From assembly GCF_002007645.1 (NCBI RefSeq), contig NZ_CP019791.1:806001-870000 (forward strand): 64,000 nt of DNA, given 5' to 3'. Both the position numbers and the translations under genes were made by a program. This document shows, one piece after another, positions 18,534-27,319 of this stretch. Each line of letters starts with the position of its first letter. Positions within the stretch are counted from its first letter, which is position 1. Source of the DNA: Anaerohalosphaera lusitana (GTDB lineage: Bacteria > Planctomycetota > Phycisphaerae > Sedimentisphaerales > Anaerohalosphaeraceae). The notes under the pieces were generated by a model. That model saw only the letters and a list, made by a program, of their open reading frames with translations, made no database searches and was not told where the DNA came from.

Positions 18534-20075
18534 ATGATTGGTACCGCAAGCATGGACCGCAGAAGATTCATAAAAACAGCAGGCCTAACCCTGACCTCGG
18601 CGTTAGTCTCAACGAAGATCGCACCACTGCACGCCAAAGAAACCGCACCCGCCTCAAAACCAAACATCGTCTTCATCCTTGCCGACGACATGGGCTACGG
18701 CGACCTCGCCTGCCAGAACCCCAAATCAAAGATCCCAACCCCCAACCTCGACCGCCTCGCCGCCCAGGGCATCCGTTTTACCAATTCGCATTCACCCAGC
18801 GCGGTCTGCACACCCACCCGCTACAGCATACTCACCGGCCGATACTGCTGGCGATCACGCCTCAAGAAAAGCGTCCTCTGGCAATGGGACAAACCCCTCA
18901 TCGAACCCGACCGCCTCACTGTAGGCGACATGCTAAAACAAAAAGGCTACCACACCGCATGCATCGGCAAGTGGCACCTCGGCTGGGACTGGCCAACAAA
19001 AGACAATAAGCCCCTCAACAACCGCGATACCGGCGAAACCGTCGACTTCACCAAACCAGTCGCAAACGGCCCGACAACCCGCGGCTTCGACTACTACTTC
19101 GGCGACGACGTTCCCAACTTCGCACCATACTGCTTCATTGAAAACGACCGCACCGTCGGCATTCCCGACAAACTCAAACCCCGTAAAATGTTCGGCGCTC
19201 ACGGCGTAATGCTCGAAGGCTGGAAACTCGAAAACGTCATGCCGACCATCACCGACCGCGCCGCAGAATACGTCACCGACCGAGCAAAACAGTCCGACCC
19301 CTTCTTCCTGTACTTCTCCCTCACCGCGCCGCATACACCGATCGCACCCGCAGAAGAGTTCATCGGCAAAAGCGACGCCCACCGCTACGGCGACTACGTC
19401 TATCAGGTCGACCACTCCGTGGGCCAGGTCCTCGACGCCCTCGACAAAGCAGGCATCGCAGACAACACCATCGTCATCTTCACCTCCGACAACGGCTCAC
19501 CCGCCCGCGACGGCAGAAACTACTCCGGCCCCACCCGCTCCGTCCTCAAGTACGGCCACGACCCCTCCCGCCCCTGGCGCGGCATCAAAGCAGACATATG
19601 GGAAGGCGGCCACCGCGTCCCGTTTGTCGCCCGCTGGCCCAAACATTTCCCCGCAGGCAAAACCTCCGACGAGCTTATCTCCCACGTCGACTTCATGGCA
19701 ACCATGACCGCCGTCCTGAACATCGACCTGCCCAACTCCGCCGCCCCCGACAGCTATAATATCCTCCCTGCACTGCAAGGCAAGGCTCAAGCAAAGCCCA
19801 TCCGCGAGGCCCTCGTCCACCATTCCATCCAGGGCCTGTTCGCCATCCGTCAGGGCAAGTGGAAATTCGTCGACGGCCTCGGCGCAGGCGGCTTCTCCGG
19901 CCCGATCAGAAAACCAAAACCCGGCGAATCCCCCGGCCGGCTCTACGACATGCATGCCGATCCGCAGGAGAAAAACAACCTCTACGACCAGCACCCCGAA
20001 GTCGTAAAGCAACTGAAAGCACTGCTCGAAAAGTATAAAAAGGATGACCGAAGCGTACCGCATCGAACGGCCTGA
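18534..20075 (+). CDS. Exported sulfatase
   Basis: 513 residues. The ATG at 18534 has CAGGA about ten bases upstream; an alternative ATG at 18552 would start directly at the Tat-like DRRRFIK. The metal pair DD is at residues 51-52 (ILADDMGYGD), the formylglycine motif CTPTR at Cys92 is followed by YSILTGRY, and TSDNGSP is the second metal element. The C-terminus RLYDMHADPQEKNNL is typical of S1 sulfatases. Its position 15 bases after the GH29 fucosidase suggests desulfation of fucose-containing oligosaccharides. A hairpin at 20098 ends the unit. Confidence 0.94.
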   Translation: MIGTASMDRRRFIKTAGLTLTSALVSTKIAPLHAKETAPASKPNIVFILADDMGYGDLACQNPKSKIPTPNLDRLAAQGIRFTNSHSPSAVCTPTRYSILTGRYCWRSRLKKSVLWQWDKPLIEPDRLTVGDMLKQKGYHTACIGKWHLGWDWPTKDNKPLNNRDTGETVDFTKPVANGPTTRGFDYYFGDDVPNFAPYCFIENDRTVGIPDKLKPRKMFGAHGVMLEGWKLENVMPTITDRAAEYVTDRAKQSDPFFLYFSLTAPHTPIAPAEEFIGKSDAHRYGDYVYQVDHSVGQVLDALDKAGIADNTIVIFTSDNGSPARDGRNYSGPTRSVLKYGHDPSRPWRGIKADIWEGGHRVPFVARWPKHFPAGKTSDELISHVDFMATMTAVLNIDLPNSAAPDSYNILPALQGKAQAKPIREALVHHSIQGLFAIRQGKWKFVDGLGAGGFSGPIRKPKPGESPGRLYDMHADPQEKNNLYDQHPEVVKQLKALLEKYKKDDRSVPHRTA

Positions 20076-20097
20076 ATCAAAGTGAATGGACAAAAAC

Positions 20098-20119
20098 GGG
20101 ACGTCATCAAAGACGTCCC
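20098..20119 (+). terminator. Hairpin, probable terminator after the sulfatase gene
   Basis: GGGACGTC and GACGTCCC form a perfect 8-bp stem round ATCAAA, 22 bases after the stop codon. The following run (ATTCCAATTCTT) is only partly T-rich, so termination may be weak. Confidence 0.55.
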
Positions 20120-20146
20120 ATTCCAATTCTTCCCAAAGCCAGCCGC

Positions 20147-20222
20147 ACCCAGCAAAAATCAGCCGTCGCGACAAAAGAATGTCACCCGCCTCAGGCGGAC
20201 CCAGCATAAATCAGCCGTCGCG
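20147..20222 (+). repeat. Pair of 24-base direct repeats
   Basis: 20147-20170 and 20199-20222 are identical except for one base (ACCCAGCAAAAATC versus ACCCAGCATAAATC, both then AGCCGTCGCG), with a 52-base period. They lie in the 309-base gap 20076-20384, which also holds the hairpin at 20098 and the dispersed repeat at 20241 and no gene. Confidence 0.75.
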
Positions 20223-20240
20223 CAGCGACTCAATATATTC

Positions 20241-20276
20241 TGTCACTGCGAGAAGCAATGCGACGTGGCAGTCTCA
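20241..20276 (+). repeat. 36-base dispersed repeat, copy 2
   Basis: Starts TGTCACTGCGAG and ends GGCAGTCTCA. Same length and pattern as the copies at 12731 and 62318. Confidence 0.8.
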
Positions 20277-20384
20277 AACGTACAATAAAATTGACCCATC
20301 CCGCAAACGCACCAACTCGAAATTCCTGTCATGTCAAACTTGAACAGCATACAAAGGACCCAACGCCAGATGCACACCACTCAC

Positions 20385-23321
20385 TCACCGACTTCGTATC
20401 GTCGCAGCCGCAGCCTCCAACCCGTCCGCCTCTGCCGTCACGATGATCTCACCCGGCTCACGCGTCGCCTGCAGCAGCACCGTCGCGACCCCCGCCTCGG
20501 CATCGACCACGCTCGGCCCAAAGATCCGGCCCGGCCCGTCAACCTCGAACGTAACTCCATTATCCGCAAGATAATTCGGATTGCCCTCGCCGTCCACAAC
20601 CGTAGCATAAACGAAGATCACGTCCGCACCATCCGCCGCCAGCTCCTTACCGCATGTGCCGAACTCGATCCGTAGCCCCGCCGGCTCACCAGCCGTCACA
20701 ACAGCGTCATTCGCAGCCGCTTCGCCGTCAATATATCCGACAGCCTTCAACGTCCCCGGCTCATAATCCACCCCGCTAAACGTAAACGGCGGACTCTCCA
20801 GGTTCTCGCAATTGCCCCCGTCAAAAGGCCTGCCGCCTTCATACCTCGGCCCGTACTCAGTCGATGGCCCGTCGTCCGGCCGCTGCCTCGCAACCCTCTC
20901 CCCGTTCACCAGCAGCGCGACCTCGTCACAGTTCGAATACACCACAACCTTCGTCGGCGACTTCCGCTTCGTCCAGTAATTCGCTATCTCAACCATCGGT
21001 CCGCTTTCAATACCGTCCGGCAGATCCACGTCCGGATCCCGCTGCGACTGGAAGAAATAGTACGTGAACTTCGGAAGCCTGAAAATGTCGCTCGTCCCGC
21101 TGCCCTCGATGTTTTCGGATCCCCCGCGATTATGGTCAAACATCAGCCACGTCGCACATCCGACCGTCCACGGATACTGCGCCTTGTAACGATTCAGTGA
21201 CCATTGAAAATTCCACGCGGACTGCAGCAGCGCCTTTTCACCGTCCCCGCGGTACTGCCGCGTCGTCGAATAATGCCCGCCGAACTCGTAATCACCGTAC
21301 TCACGAATAAACCCCGGCACGTCCGGCTGCGCATCCTGCGGCCGCGTTATATCCTCCCTCCACTGATTATAACTAACATCCCAGCATTTCGCCCCGTACG
21401 GATCGCCGCACGCAAAACACTGTTCGCCCGGCATCTCCTCATGCGCGATCTCATAGGCGTTCCGCTCCACAAAATGCGGTGCATGCGATTCGTTAAGCAC
21501 CACCTCCCACAACGCAACACACGCATGGTTCCTGTCCCGCCGGATCATGTCCCGCACATCCCGGTAAACACGCTTCACGAACGTTTCGTTATTGTTGAAG
21601 AACTGCCATCCCGGTATCGGCTCGATAACTATCATGCCGAGCTCATCGCACGCCTCCAGCACTGCCGGGTCCTGCGGATAATGCCCAAGCCGCAAAGTGT
21701 TGTACCCCGCGTTACGTATCCGCCATACATCCCGCCACTGCGCATTGTTCGACAATGCATTGCCGATGTACGGATGCTCCTGGTGCCGATTCGTCCCCAG
21801 CAGATAAACGGGCTCACCATTGATCTTGCACCCGCCTTCACGAGTAAACTCAAACCACCGTATCCCGATCCGCGTCCGCACCGAATCGATCACCTCACCC
21901 CCAGCCGTAACCTTCGTCACCATCCGGTACAGGTTCGGCGAATCCGGCGACCACAGCTTCGGATCATCGACCACAAACGACTGCTGGATATGCTCGTTTC
22001 CGCCTGCGGTGACTTTCACTGCCTCGGACTTATCCCGCAACACAACCGCGCCCTCCGCATCCCGCAGCACCTGTTCGATAACCACATCGCGCATGTTAAT
22101 CGAGTCGTTCCGCACATGCGTCTTGACCTTCACCGTCGCTGCCTTCTCGCTCACATTTTCATACTGTACGAACACGCCCCCGCCCGCGATCTCATTCGCT
22201 GAAACCGCATCGGTAATATAAACCTCATTCGTCACCACCATCCGAACATCGCGGTATATTCCGTGATAATACGAAAAGTCCACTCCCGACAAGGGCTTGC
22301 CCGGCGGTATCGTCGGATGATCATTGTTGTCCAGCCGAACCAGCATCTCGTTCTCCTCGCCGTACTCGACTACATCCGTCAGGTCGACAGTAAACGGCAG
22401 ATACCCCCCAGCATGCTGCATCAAATGCTCACCGTTCACCCAAACGTCCGCCAGCTCCATCGCGCCCTCGAACTCCACGAAAATTTTGCGGCCCGCCAGC
22501 TCTTCGCCCACATCGAACGTCTTGCGGTAAAAACATATTCCCTGCCACTGATTGTTCACCACCAGCGGCTCGACATACGCGGTGTGCGGCAGCGAAACCT
22601 TTTCCCATTCCTTATCCGCAACCGCACCCAGCTCATCCCCCACTGAACTCTCATCCTCGTCGCCTTCTAAATCATCCTCGCTCACGTGCAGAACCGAAAA
22701 CTGCGATTCCCAGTCCGCTCCCTTTTCCGCAAGGTTCACCCGCAGAAACCCCAGCTCCGCGACCGAAGCAAAATCCTCACCATGTATCGCATCCAGCGCA
22801 ACCAACTTGACATATTCCGCCTCCACCGGCTCAGCAAAACTGATCACCTGCAGCCGCTTCTCATCCCTGAACCGCCCGCTTGCGACCGCCTTTCCCCACT
22901 CGACGGGCTCCATGGAAGCATAAACCTCAAACCGACCTATCATGCCGTTCGATCCGCTCTGCCTCGCAAGATATGTCAAACCCTGCAGTTCGAAAACACC
23001 GCCCAGGTCGATCACCATTTCGTGGGGATATTCTGCTGCCTGCCCCTGCCATTTCGAGTGCCAGAACGTTCCCTCGTTTCCGTCGATCGCATTCACTGCC
23101 CCGGCGTTTTCACCTTCGGTTTCCTCGCTCGAAACCGAAACGATCTCCATCTGCTCCCGCGGCACGAGGAATTTCGCATCGATGGGCCTTGGTTTGTCAT
23201 TCAGCCTGACGAATTCCCACCCGTGATTGAAATTGATAATTTCCCTGCTGGCCGAACTCTCAGCGGCCACAACCGCACCGCAGACAGCACACAATACTAA
23301 CGCTAAGACTCTACTGACCAT
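20385..23321 (-). CDS. GH2 family glycosidase (beta-galactosidase type) with inserted discoidin-like domain
   Basis: 978 residues from the ATG at 23321, which has CAGGAG upstream; the first 20 residues are a signal peptide. A GH2 sugar-binding start (INFNHGWEFV) is followed by an F5/8C-like stretch (about 55-200), then the rest of the jelly roll (WKTFDVGEEL-like, DVWVNGEHL), an immunoglobulin-like domain and the TIM barrel with LLGTNRHQEHPYIG, WEVVLNESHAP (acid/base Glu) and FIREYGDYEFG (nucleophile Glu). The C-terminus holds Big-like domains (GLRIEFGTCGKELAADG). It probably cleaves beta-galactosides or related sugars outside the cytoplasm; the exact sugar is uncertain. Confidence 0.9.
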   Translation of the reverse strand: MVSRVLALVLCAVCGAVVAAESSASREIINFNHGWEFVRLNDKPRPIDAKFLVPREQMEIVSVSSEETEGENAGAVNAIDGNEGTFWHSKWQGQAAEYPHEMVIDLGGVFELQGLTYLARQSGSNGMIGRFEVYASMEPVEWGKAVASGRFRDEKRLQVISFAEPVEAEYVKLVALDAIHGEDFASVAELGFLRVNLAEKGADWESQFSVLHVSEDDLEGDEDESSVGDELGAVADKEWEKVSLPHTAYVEPLVVNNQWQGICFYRKTFDVGEELAGRKIFVEFEGAMELADVWVNGEHLMQHAGGYLPFTVDLTDVVEYGEENEMLVRLDNNDHPTIPPGKPLSGVDFSYYHGIYRDVRMVVTNEVYITDAVSANEIAGGGVFVQYENVSEKAATVKVKTHVRNDSINMRDVVIEQVLRDAEGAVVLRDKSEAVKVTAGGNEHIQQSFVVDDPKLWSPDSPNLYRMVTKVTAGGEVIDSVRTRIGIRWFEFTREGGCKINGEPVYLLGTNRHQEHPYIGNALSNNAQWRDVWRIRNAGYNTLRLGHYPQDPAVLEACDELGMIVIEPIPGWQFFNNNETFVKRVYRDVRDMIRRDRNHACVALWEVVLNESHAPHFVERNAYEIAHEEMPGEQCFACGDPYGAKCWDVSYNQWREDITRPQDAQPDVPGFIREYGDYEFGGHYSTTRQYRGDGEKALLQSAWNFQWSLNRYKAQYPWTVGCATWLMFDHNRGGSENIEGSGTSDIFRLPKFTYYFFQSQRDPDVDLPDGIESGPMVEIANYWTKRKSPTKVVVYSNCDEVALLVNGERVARQRPDDGPSTEYGPRYEGGRPFDGGNCENLESPPFTFSGVDYEPGTLKAVGYIDGEAAANDAVVTAGEPAGLRIEFGTCGKELAADGADVIFVYATVVDGEGNPNYLADNGVTFEVDGPGRIFGPSVVDAEAGVATVLLQATREPGEIIVTAEADGLEAAAATIRSR

Positions 23322-23494
23322 GCACACTCTCCTGAAAATTGGTTTGAAAGTAAGCCGCATTTTAATGAATTCCTTACAAAATTTCCACCCGGCACTCGTC
23401 CATATTTCAGATTGGCGGCAATTGCGGCACTTTTACGAAACCCGCACGCCGTTACCTGCGTAACAGACTCAGGAACTGCTCGTACTCAAGCAAG

Positions 23495-23523
23495 TTGCAA
23501 GAAAGACCGATTTATTCTAATAT
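23495..23523 (+). promoter_or_regulatory. Predicted promoter for the MauE-thioredoxin gene
   Basis: TTGCAA, a 17-base spacer and TAATAT. The -10 box lies inside the palindrome at 23515-23536. The leader would be about 65 bases. Confidence 0.6.
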
Positions 23524-23536
23524 GTGCATATTAGAA
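23515..23536. promoter_or_regulatory. 22-base perfect palindrome, operator-like
   Basis: TTCTAATATG and CATATTAGAA are exact reverse complements separated by TG. The site covers the -10 box of the predicted promoter for the gene at 23595, so a bound dimer would block RNA polymerase. The regulator is unknown. Confidence 0.6.
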
Positions 23537-23594
23537 GCTGTATTGAAGCAGTTTTAAGCTCAGCCGTTTTTGTCTAAGTATAGGTTTTGAGTCC

Positions 23595-25268
23595 ATGAAA
23601 ATAATGAACCGCATCGTAATGACCGCTGCAGGTCTTTTCCTCATAGTCGCCGGTCTGATGAAGGCCCACCAGATCATGAACGAGCCCATAATTTCCGACG
23701 GATTCTGGGAATCGTGGCTGTTTTTCGTGATCCAGGTTCCATTGGAGATCGGTCTGGGCATCTGGATGGTTTCGGGCCTTTTCCGCAAGGCTGCCTGGTT
23801 GCTCGGTACGCTGTCATTTTTTGGTTTCATATTCGTCACCGCCTGGAAATGGTACACCGGCGCGGCTTCGTGCGGATGCTTTGGGCAGGTCCACGTTGAC
23901 CCCAAAATCACGCTTTTTGCTATTGACATCCCGCTTTTTCTGCTTTTGGCGATCTTCAGGCCGAAGGGTGAGAAGCTTCTGCCGCCGCCATGGCCGCACC
24001 CGCTGCACTGCCTGATCGTAGCGGTGCCGGCATGTCTGTTTCTCGGCGCTATCGTACCTGTCATGTGGCACAACAAAGTGGAACCGGTAACTCCGGATAA
24101 TGTCGGCGAATTTACGATACCTGCGGACACCACGGAGGATTCTGGGGACGGGACGCCGGGTGAAAACCTTGATAATATGATCGAAAACGCGGATTCTGCA
24201 GGACAGCAGGACGATTCGGGCGACGATGATGTAGGCGATAACGTGGACAGTTCGGGTGCCGACGCAGCCGATCAGCAGGGCGGTTCTGAGGAAAATGCAG
24301 GTGGAGATGCCGCCGATCAGCAGGGTGATTCCGGGGGTGATTCAGGTGGTGAGCAGGGTGATACCGGCGATAATTCCGGCAGTGATGAGGCTGATCCACA
24401 GGATCCGGACGGCAGTCAGGACGAGCCTGAGGGTCAAAATCAGCCGATCGAGGGGCAAAATGGGGCCGACAAAAGTGGGCAAAACGAGCAAAAAGTGGGT
24501 GAAGAACAAGGAAAAGACATACAAAACGAGGACAAAACCGGGCAAAAAGAAATTGCTAATGGCGATACAGAAGGTGACAATGCACAGGCAGACGAGTCCG
24601 GTCAGGAGGCTCAAGAGGAGGCAGAAAAGGGCGGAGAAACCGACCAGTCGGTACTGGAAAATACCGGGGAAAATGCGCAGGAAATTGCCGACCCTGATGA
24701 GCAGGAAACAGCGGGTCAGCAGGAAGTGGATGCCGCAGGGTCCGAATCTGGGTCGGGTGATGACGAGGCCGACCAGCAGAGCAAAACAAGAAAAGTCTGG
24801 GGAACATACCGATATATTCCCGAGGCCAAAAAGCTTGTAGACGGAATGTCGATCATGTTCTTCTACCATCACGACTGCCCGGACTGCCGGCAGGACGTAC
24901 CGAACTTCAGCGAACAAGCAGAGCAAATGGGCCTGATAGGCCAGTTGAATTTCGCATTTGTCGCGCTGCCTCCATATAAAGAGGAAGAATCTCCCGTTCC
25001 GGATGAAACCAAATGGCTGAGAACCAAACTTGAACAGCCTGAAAAGGGCAAGTGGACCATCGGCAGTCCGTGGGTAGTGATAACACTCGACGGCCAGAAG
25101 ATCAAAGAGTGGAAATACACCGAATGGCAGGACGGCGAGGGTCCGTCATTTGATGACGTGATCGAAGCAGCGTTCTCGGGCGAAACTGAAGAATCCAGCG
25201 ACGATGAAAAGACCGACGTAGAGCAGTACATAGACGAAACCCCGGAAAAGCCGCAGCAGACCGACTGA
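23595..25268 (+). CDS. MauE-like membrane protein fused by an acidic linker to a thioredoxin-like domain
   Basis: 557 residues. Residues 1-125 are a MauE/DoxX-type four-helix membrane domain, including AASCGCFGQVHVDP with Cys93 and Cys95, as in MauE; a further helix follows near 138-158. Residues about 170-400 are a low-complexity linker made almost only of Asp, Glu, Gly, Gln, Asn and Ser, with repeated DQQGDSGG-like units. The C-terminal part has FYYHHDCPDCRQ-like sequence with CxxC at Cys428 and Cys431, a thioredoxin-like disulfide site. MauE proteins pass electrons or help disulfide formation, so this may carry reductant across the membrane to a tethered thioredoxin. The substrate is unknown. 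Confidence 0.78.
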   Translation: MKIMNRIVMTAAGLFLIVAGLMKAHQIMNEPIISDGFWESWLFFVIQVPLEIGLGIWMVSGLFRKAAWLLGTLSFFGFIFVTAWKWYTGAASCGCFGQVHVDPKITLFAIDIPLFLLLAIFRPKGEKLLPPPWPHPLHCLIVAVPACLFLGAIVPVMWHNKVEPVTPDNVGEFTIPADTTEDSGDGTPGENLDNMIENADSAGQQDDSGDDDVGDNVDSSGADAADQQGGSEENAGGDAADQQGDSGGDSGGEQGDTGDNSGSDEADPQDPDGSQDEPEGQNQPIEGQNGADKSGQNEQKVGEEQGKDIQNEDKTGQKEIANGDTEGDNAQADESGQEAQEEAEKGGETDQSVLENTGENAQEIADPDEQETAGQQEVDAAGSESGSGDDEADQQSKTRKVWGTYRYIPEAKKLVDGMSIMFFYHHDCPDCRQDVPNFSEQAEQMGLIGQLNFAFVALPPYKEEESPVPDETKWLRTKLEQPEKGKWTIGSPWVVITLDGQKIKEWKYTEWQDGEGPSFDDVIEAAFSGETEESSDDEKTDVEQYIDETPEKPQQTD

Positions 25269-25326
25269 TCCACCGACGAGACCGACCAGCCGTGCCAAGA
25301 TCCCGGCCGGCAGACTAACCACCAAG

Positions 25327-25366
25327 TGACGCGTATGCGTCAGCCTACCAGCTTTGGCTGGTTTTG
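25327..25366 (+). terminator. Tandem hairpins after the MauE-thioredoxin gene
   Basis: TGACGC and GCGTCA form a stem at 25327-25342, and ACCAGC with GCTGGT form a second stem at 25347-25362 running into TTTT. The second is a plausible terminator and marks the boundary before the RHS fragment. Confidence 0.55.
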
Positions 25367-25380
25367 CTGACATTTCTTGA

Positions 25381-26250
25381 AATCATATCATAAACGACTC
25401 GGATCAATGGCTTTACGACGGCCTGGGCTCAGTCGTTGCCGTCACCGACTCTAACGGCCAGATTGTCGAGACATACACCTATGACCCCTTCGGCAGCGTC
25501 ACGATCAACACCGGCACTGGTTCGGACGGCAAGTGGTTCACGCCTGAGGATGGCTACAAAGCAGCCCACTCCCAGATCGGCAACCCCTACATGTACACCG
25601 GCAGACGCTGCGACCCCGAGACCGGCCTGTACTACTACCGCGCCCGCATGTACGATACCGAACTCGGCCGATTCCTCCAGCCGGACCCCATAGGCTACGC
25701 CGACGGCATGAACATGTACGCCTACACCGCCAACAACCCGATAAACTTTGTTGATCCGTGGGGGTTGGATGCGGAACATAGAAAGGGGAAAAGAAAGTCA
25801 ACTAAAAATAAGCATGAGAAAGGCCAACGTAGAAAACAACAAGTGCGTAAGGATAAAAAACGGCAGAAACATAAGAAGTGGAAAAGTCATAAAATAGAAG
25901 TTGCTGGTGGTGCGGGTTTGTTTTATCTTGCTTGGAAAAAGGTGCGTCATGGGGCTACAGTTGCTGCAAGGGGTGGAGCTAAACTTGCTGGAGGCGTAGC
26001 GAGTATCCTTTTCCTTTTCGGCGATGATATGTGTACAGATCTCAGTGCCGGAACCATTTATCCGTGGCTTCCACGTGAATTTGAGATTGTTAGAAATGAT
26101 TTGAGTGTAGAAGCATTGGAAGAGATAATGGGATATATAGGTATCGAACAGTTGACAGAGGAAGAAATGTATCAAATAATTGACAAATGGGATAATCAAA
26201 AAGATTGCGATAAAGATGGGGCAGAGGGGAGTCTGACTGGTGAGCGATAA
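25381..26250 (+). CDS. RHS repeat-associated core fragment with variable C-terminal tip, 5'-truncated
   Basis: The frame opens after a TGA at 25378-25380 and has no usual start codon until ATG 25591. Translation from the open end gives the end of an RHS core: WLYDGLGSVVAVTDSNGQ, YDPFGSV, GRRCDPETGLYYYRARMYD, GRFLQPDPIGYADGMNMYAY and NPINFVDPWGL. After DPWGL the DNA turns AT-rich and the protein becomes a Lys/Arg-rich segment, a hydrophobic segment (about 25910-26030) and an acidic tail of no known family. In complete RHS proteins this is where the toxin begins. The thousands of bases that should encode the RHS shell are absent, so this is a remnant or a silent tip. The next gene starts inside its last codons. 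Confidence 0.8.
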   Translation, partial: NHIINDSDQWLYDGLGSVVAVTDSNGQIVETYTYDPFGSVTINTGTGSDGKWFTPEDGYKAAHSQIGNPYMYTGRRCDPETGLYYYRARMYDTELGRFLQPDPIGYADGMNMYAYTANNPINFVDPWGLDAEHRKGKRKSTKNKHEKGQRRKQQVRKDKKRQKHKKWKSHKIEVAGGAGLFYLAWKKVRHGATVAARGGAKLAGGVASILFLFGDDMCTDLSAGTIYPWLPREFEIVRNDLSVEALEEIMGYIGIEQLTEEEMYQIIDKWDNQKDCDKDGAEGSLTGER

Positions 26251-27181
26251 AATGACAGCAAAGAAACCTTCAGACGATTTAACAGATAAAGGCTTATTGC
26301 TCAGGGCCATGAGATTTTGTGATCCGATTTCCATTTGGGAGTGCGGAGCCATTCTGGATTTTAGGGAGAGGTATGACTCTGCTAAAAAGTGCTTCAAACG
26401 AATTCTATCCTTGCCTTTTAGGGATGTTCTTTCATGTTCAGACCTTAAAAGAGATGAGGTACATGGGATCAAGAACGATTCCAGATTACGCATTAGTCAA
26501 TGCTGTTTAAATATGAGTCAGTACGATGAAGCACTTAAATGGATGAATCAGCATATAAGATTTCGAGAACAAAAATATCCCTCCGCCTACACAGATGATG
26601 AAGCAAAAAATATACTACTCCAAATAGAGACTGAACTAGAGTCTTACGAGGCTTCACAAAAACTGTCGGAATTGATTGCTAAAGAGAAATGGGACGCTGC
26701 GGAAGATCTGATAAAGCGAGAGTTGGAACGAGAGCCGGATTGTGCTTGGTGGTATTCTCAGCTTTCTAGCGTGCTTTACGAGATGCATAAATACCAGCAG
26801 GCACTCGAGTACAGTGAAATGGCTTGTGAAATTGCGCCTTGCGATCCCTTGTATCTTTGGCACTACGCAGGGGCACTTAATATGTTGGGAAGAAATAGGG
26901 AAGCAATAAAGATATATAAAAAAATATTGGCTATGGGGCCTTTAAAAGTTGGCAGTATACATACATCTGAAGGAATACGCTGGGCCAAGTCTTTACTAAA
27001 TGACTGCAGATACCGAGTAGGCTTGTGCTATAGCGATCTTAGAAGAAAAGGACTTGCAAAAAGGTGGTTAAAGTCTCATATTGAAAATCGGTCACCAGGT
27101 ATCCCTAGCATATACAAAAAATCTGAGGTGATTGCTAAGCTGAATAGTTTGGATAATGCAAAATGCAATACCAACAAATAG
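26240..27181 (+). CDS. Tetratricopeptide repeat protein next to the RHS tip
   Basis: 313 residues from a GTG at 26240, chosen for the GAGGGGAG eight bases upstream; an ATG at 26252 is possible. It overlaps the end of the RHS tip by 11 bases, which points to translational coupling as in toxin-immunity pairs. The protein is helical with TPR-like units (YDEALKWMNQHI near 97, WWYSQLSSVLYEMHKYQQAL near 172, LWHYAGALNMLGRNREAIKI near 210). There is no signal peptide. It could be the immunity partner of the tip or an unrelated scaffold. The codons are AT-rich compared with the flanking genes. Confidence 0.75.
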   Translation: MSDKMTAKKPSDDLTDKGLLLRAMRFCDPISIWECGAILDFRERYDSAKKCFKRILSLPFRDVLSCSDLKRDEVHGIKNDSRLRISQCCLNMSQYDEALKWMNQHIRFREQKYPSAYTDDEAKNILLQIETELESYEASQKLSELIAKEKWDAAEDLIKRELEREPDCAWWYSQLSSVLYEMHKYQQALEYSEMACEIAPCDPLYLWHYAGALNMLGRNREAIKIYKKILAMGPLKVGSIHTSEGIRWAKSLLNDCRYRVGLCYSDLRRKGLAKRWLKSHIENRSPGIPSIYKKSEVIAKLNSLDNAKCNTNK

Positions 27182-27226
27182 GGACAGTCACCCGTTACCG
27201 CCCTCAGTAAATAGGGACAGTCACCA
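27177..27226 (+). repeat. Pair of 17-base direct repeats
   Basis: AAATAGGGACAGTCACC occurs at 27177-27193 and again at 27210-27226, right after the TPR gene and overlapping its stop codon. The motif resembles short dispersed sequences I associate with REP-type transposase elements, but this is from memory. Confidence 0.7.
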
Positions 27227-27319
27227 GTTATTGTCACGATGAAGTCACCGAGACCACGGCGAAATCATGGTGGACGTTTGATGGTGCACATTGGAATCCA
27301 CCAAAATCGGAGCACTTTG

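Noticed and set aside
25591-26250. RHS tip as an intact small gene from ATG 25591
   Set aside because: RHS core sequence continues in frame upstream of this ATG to 25381, so the ATG is internal to a truncated core.
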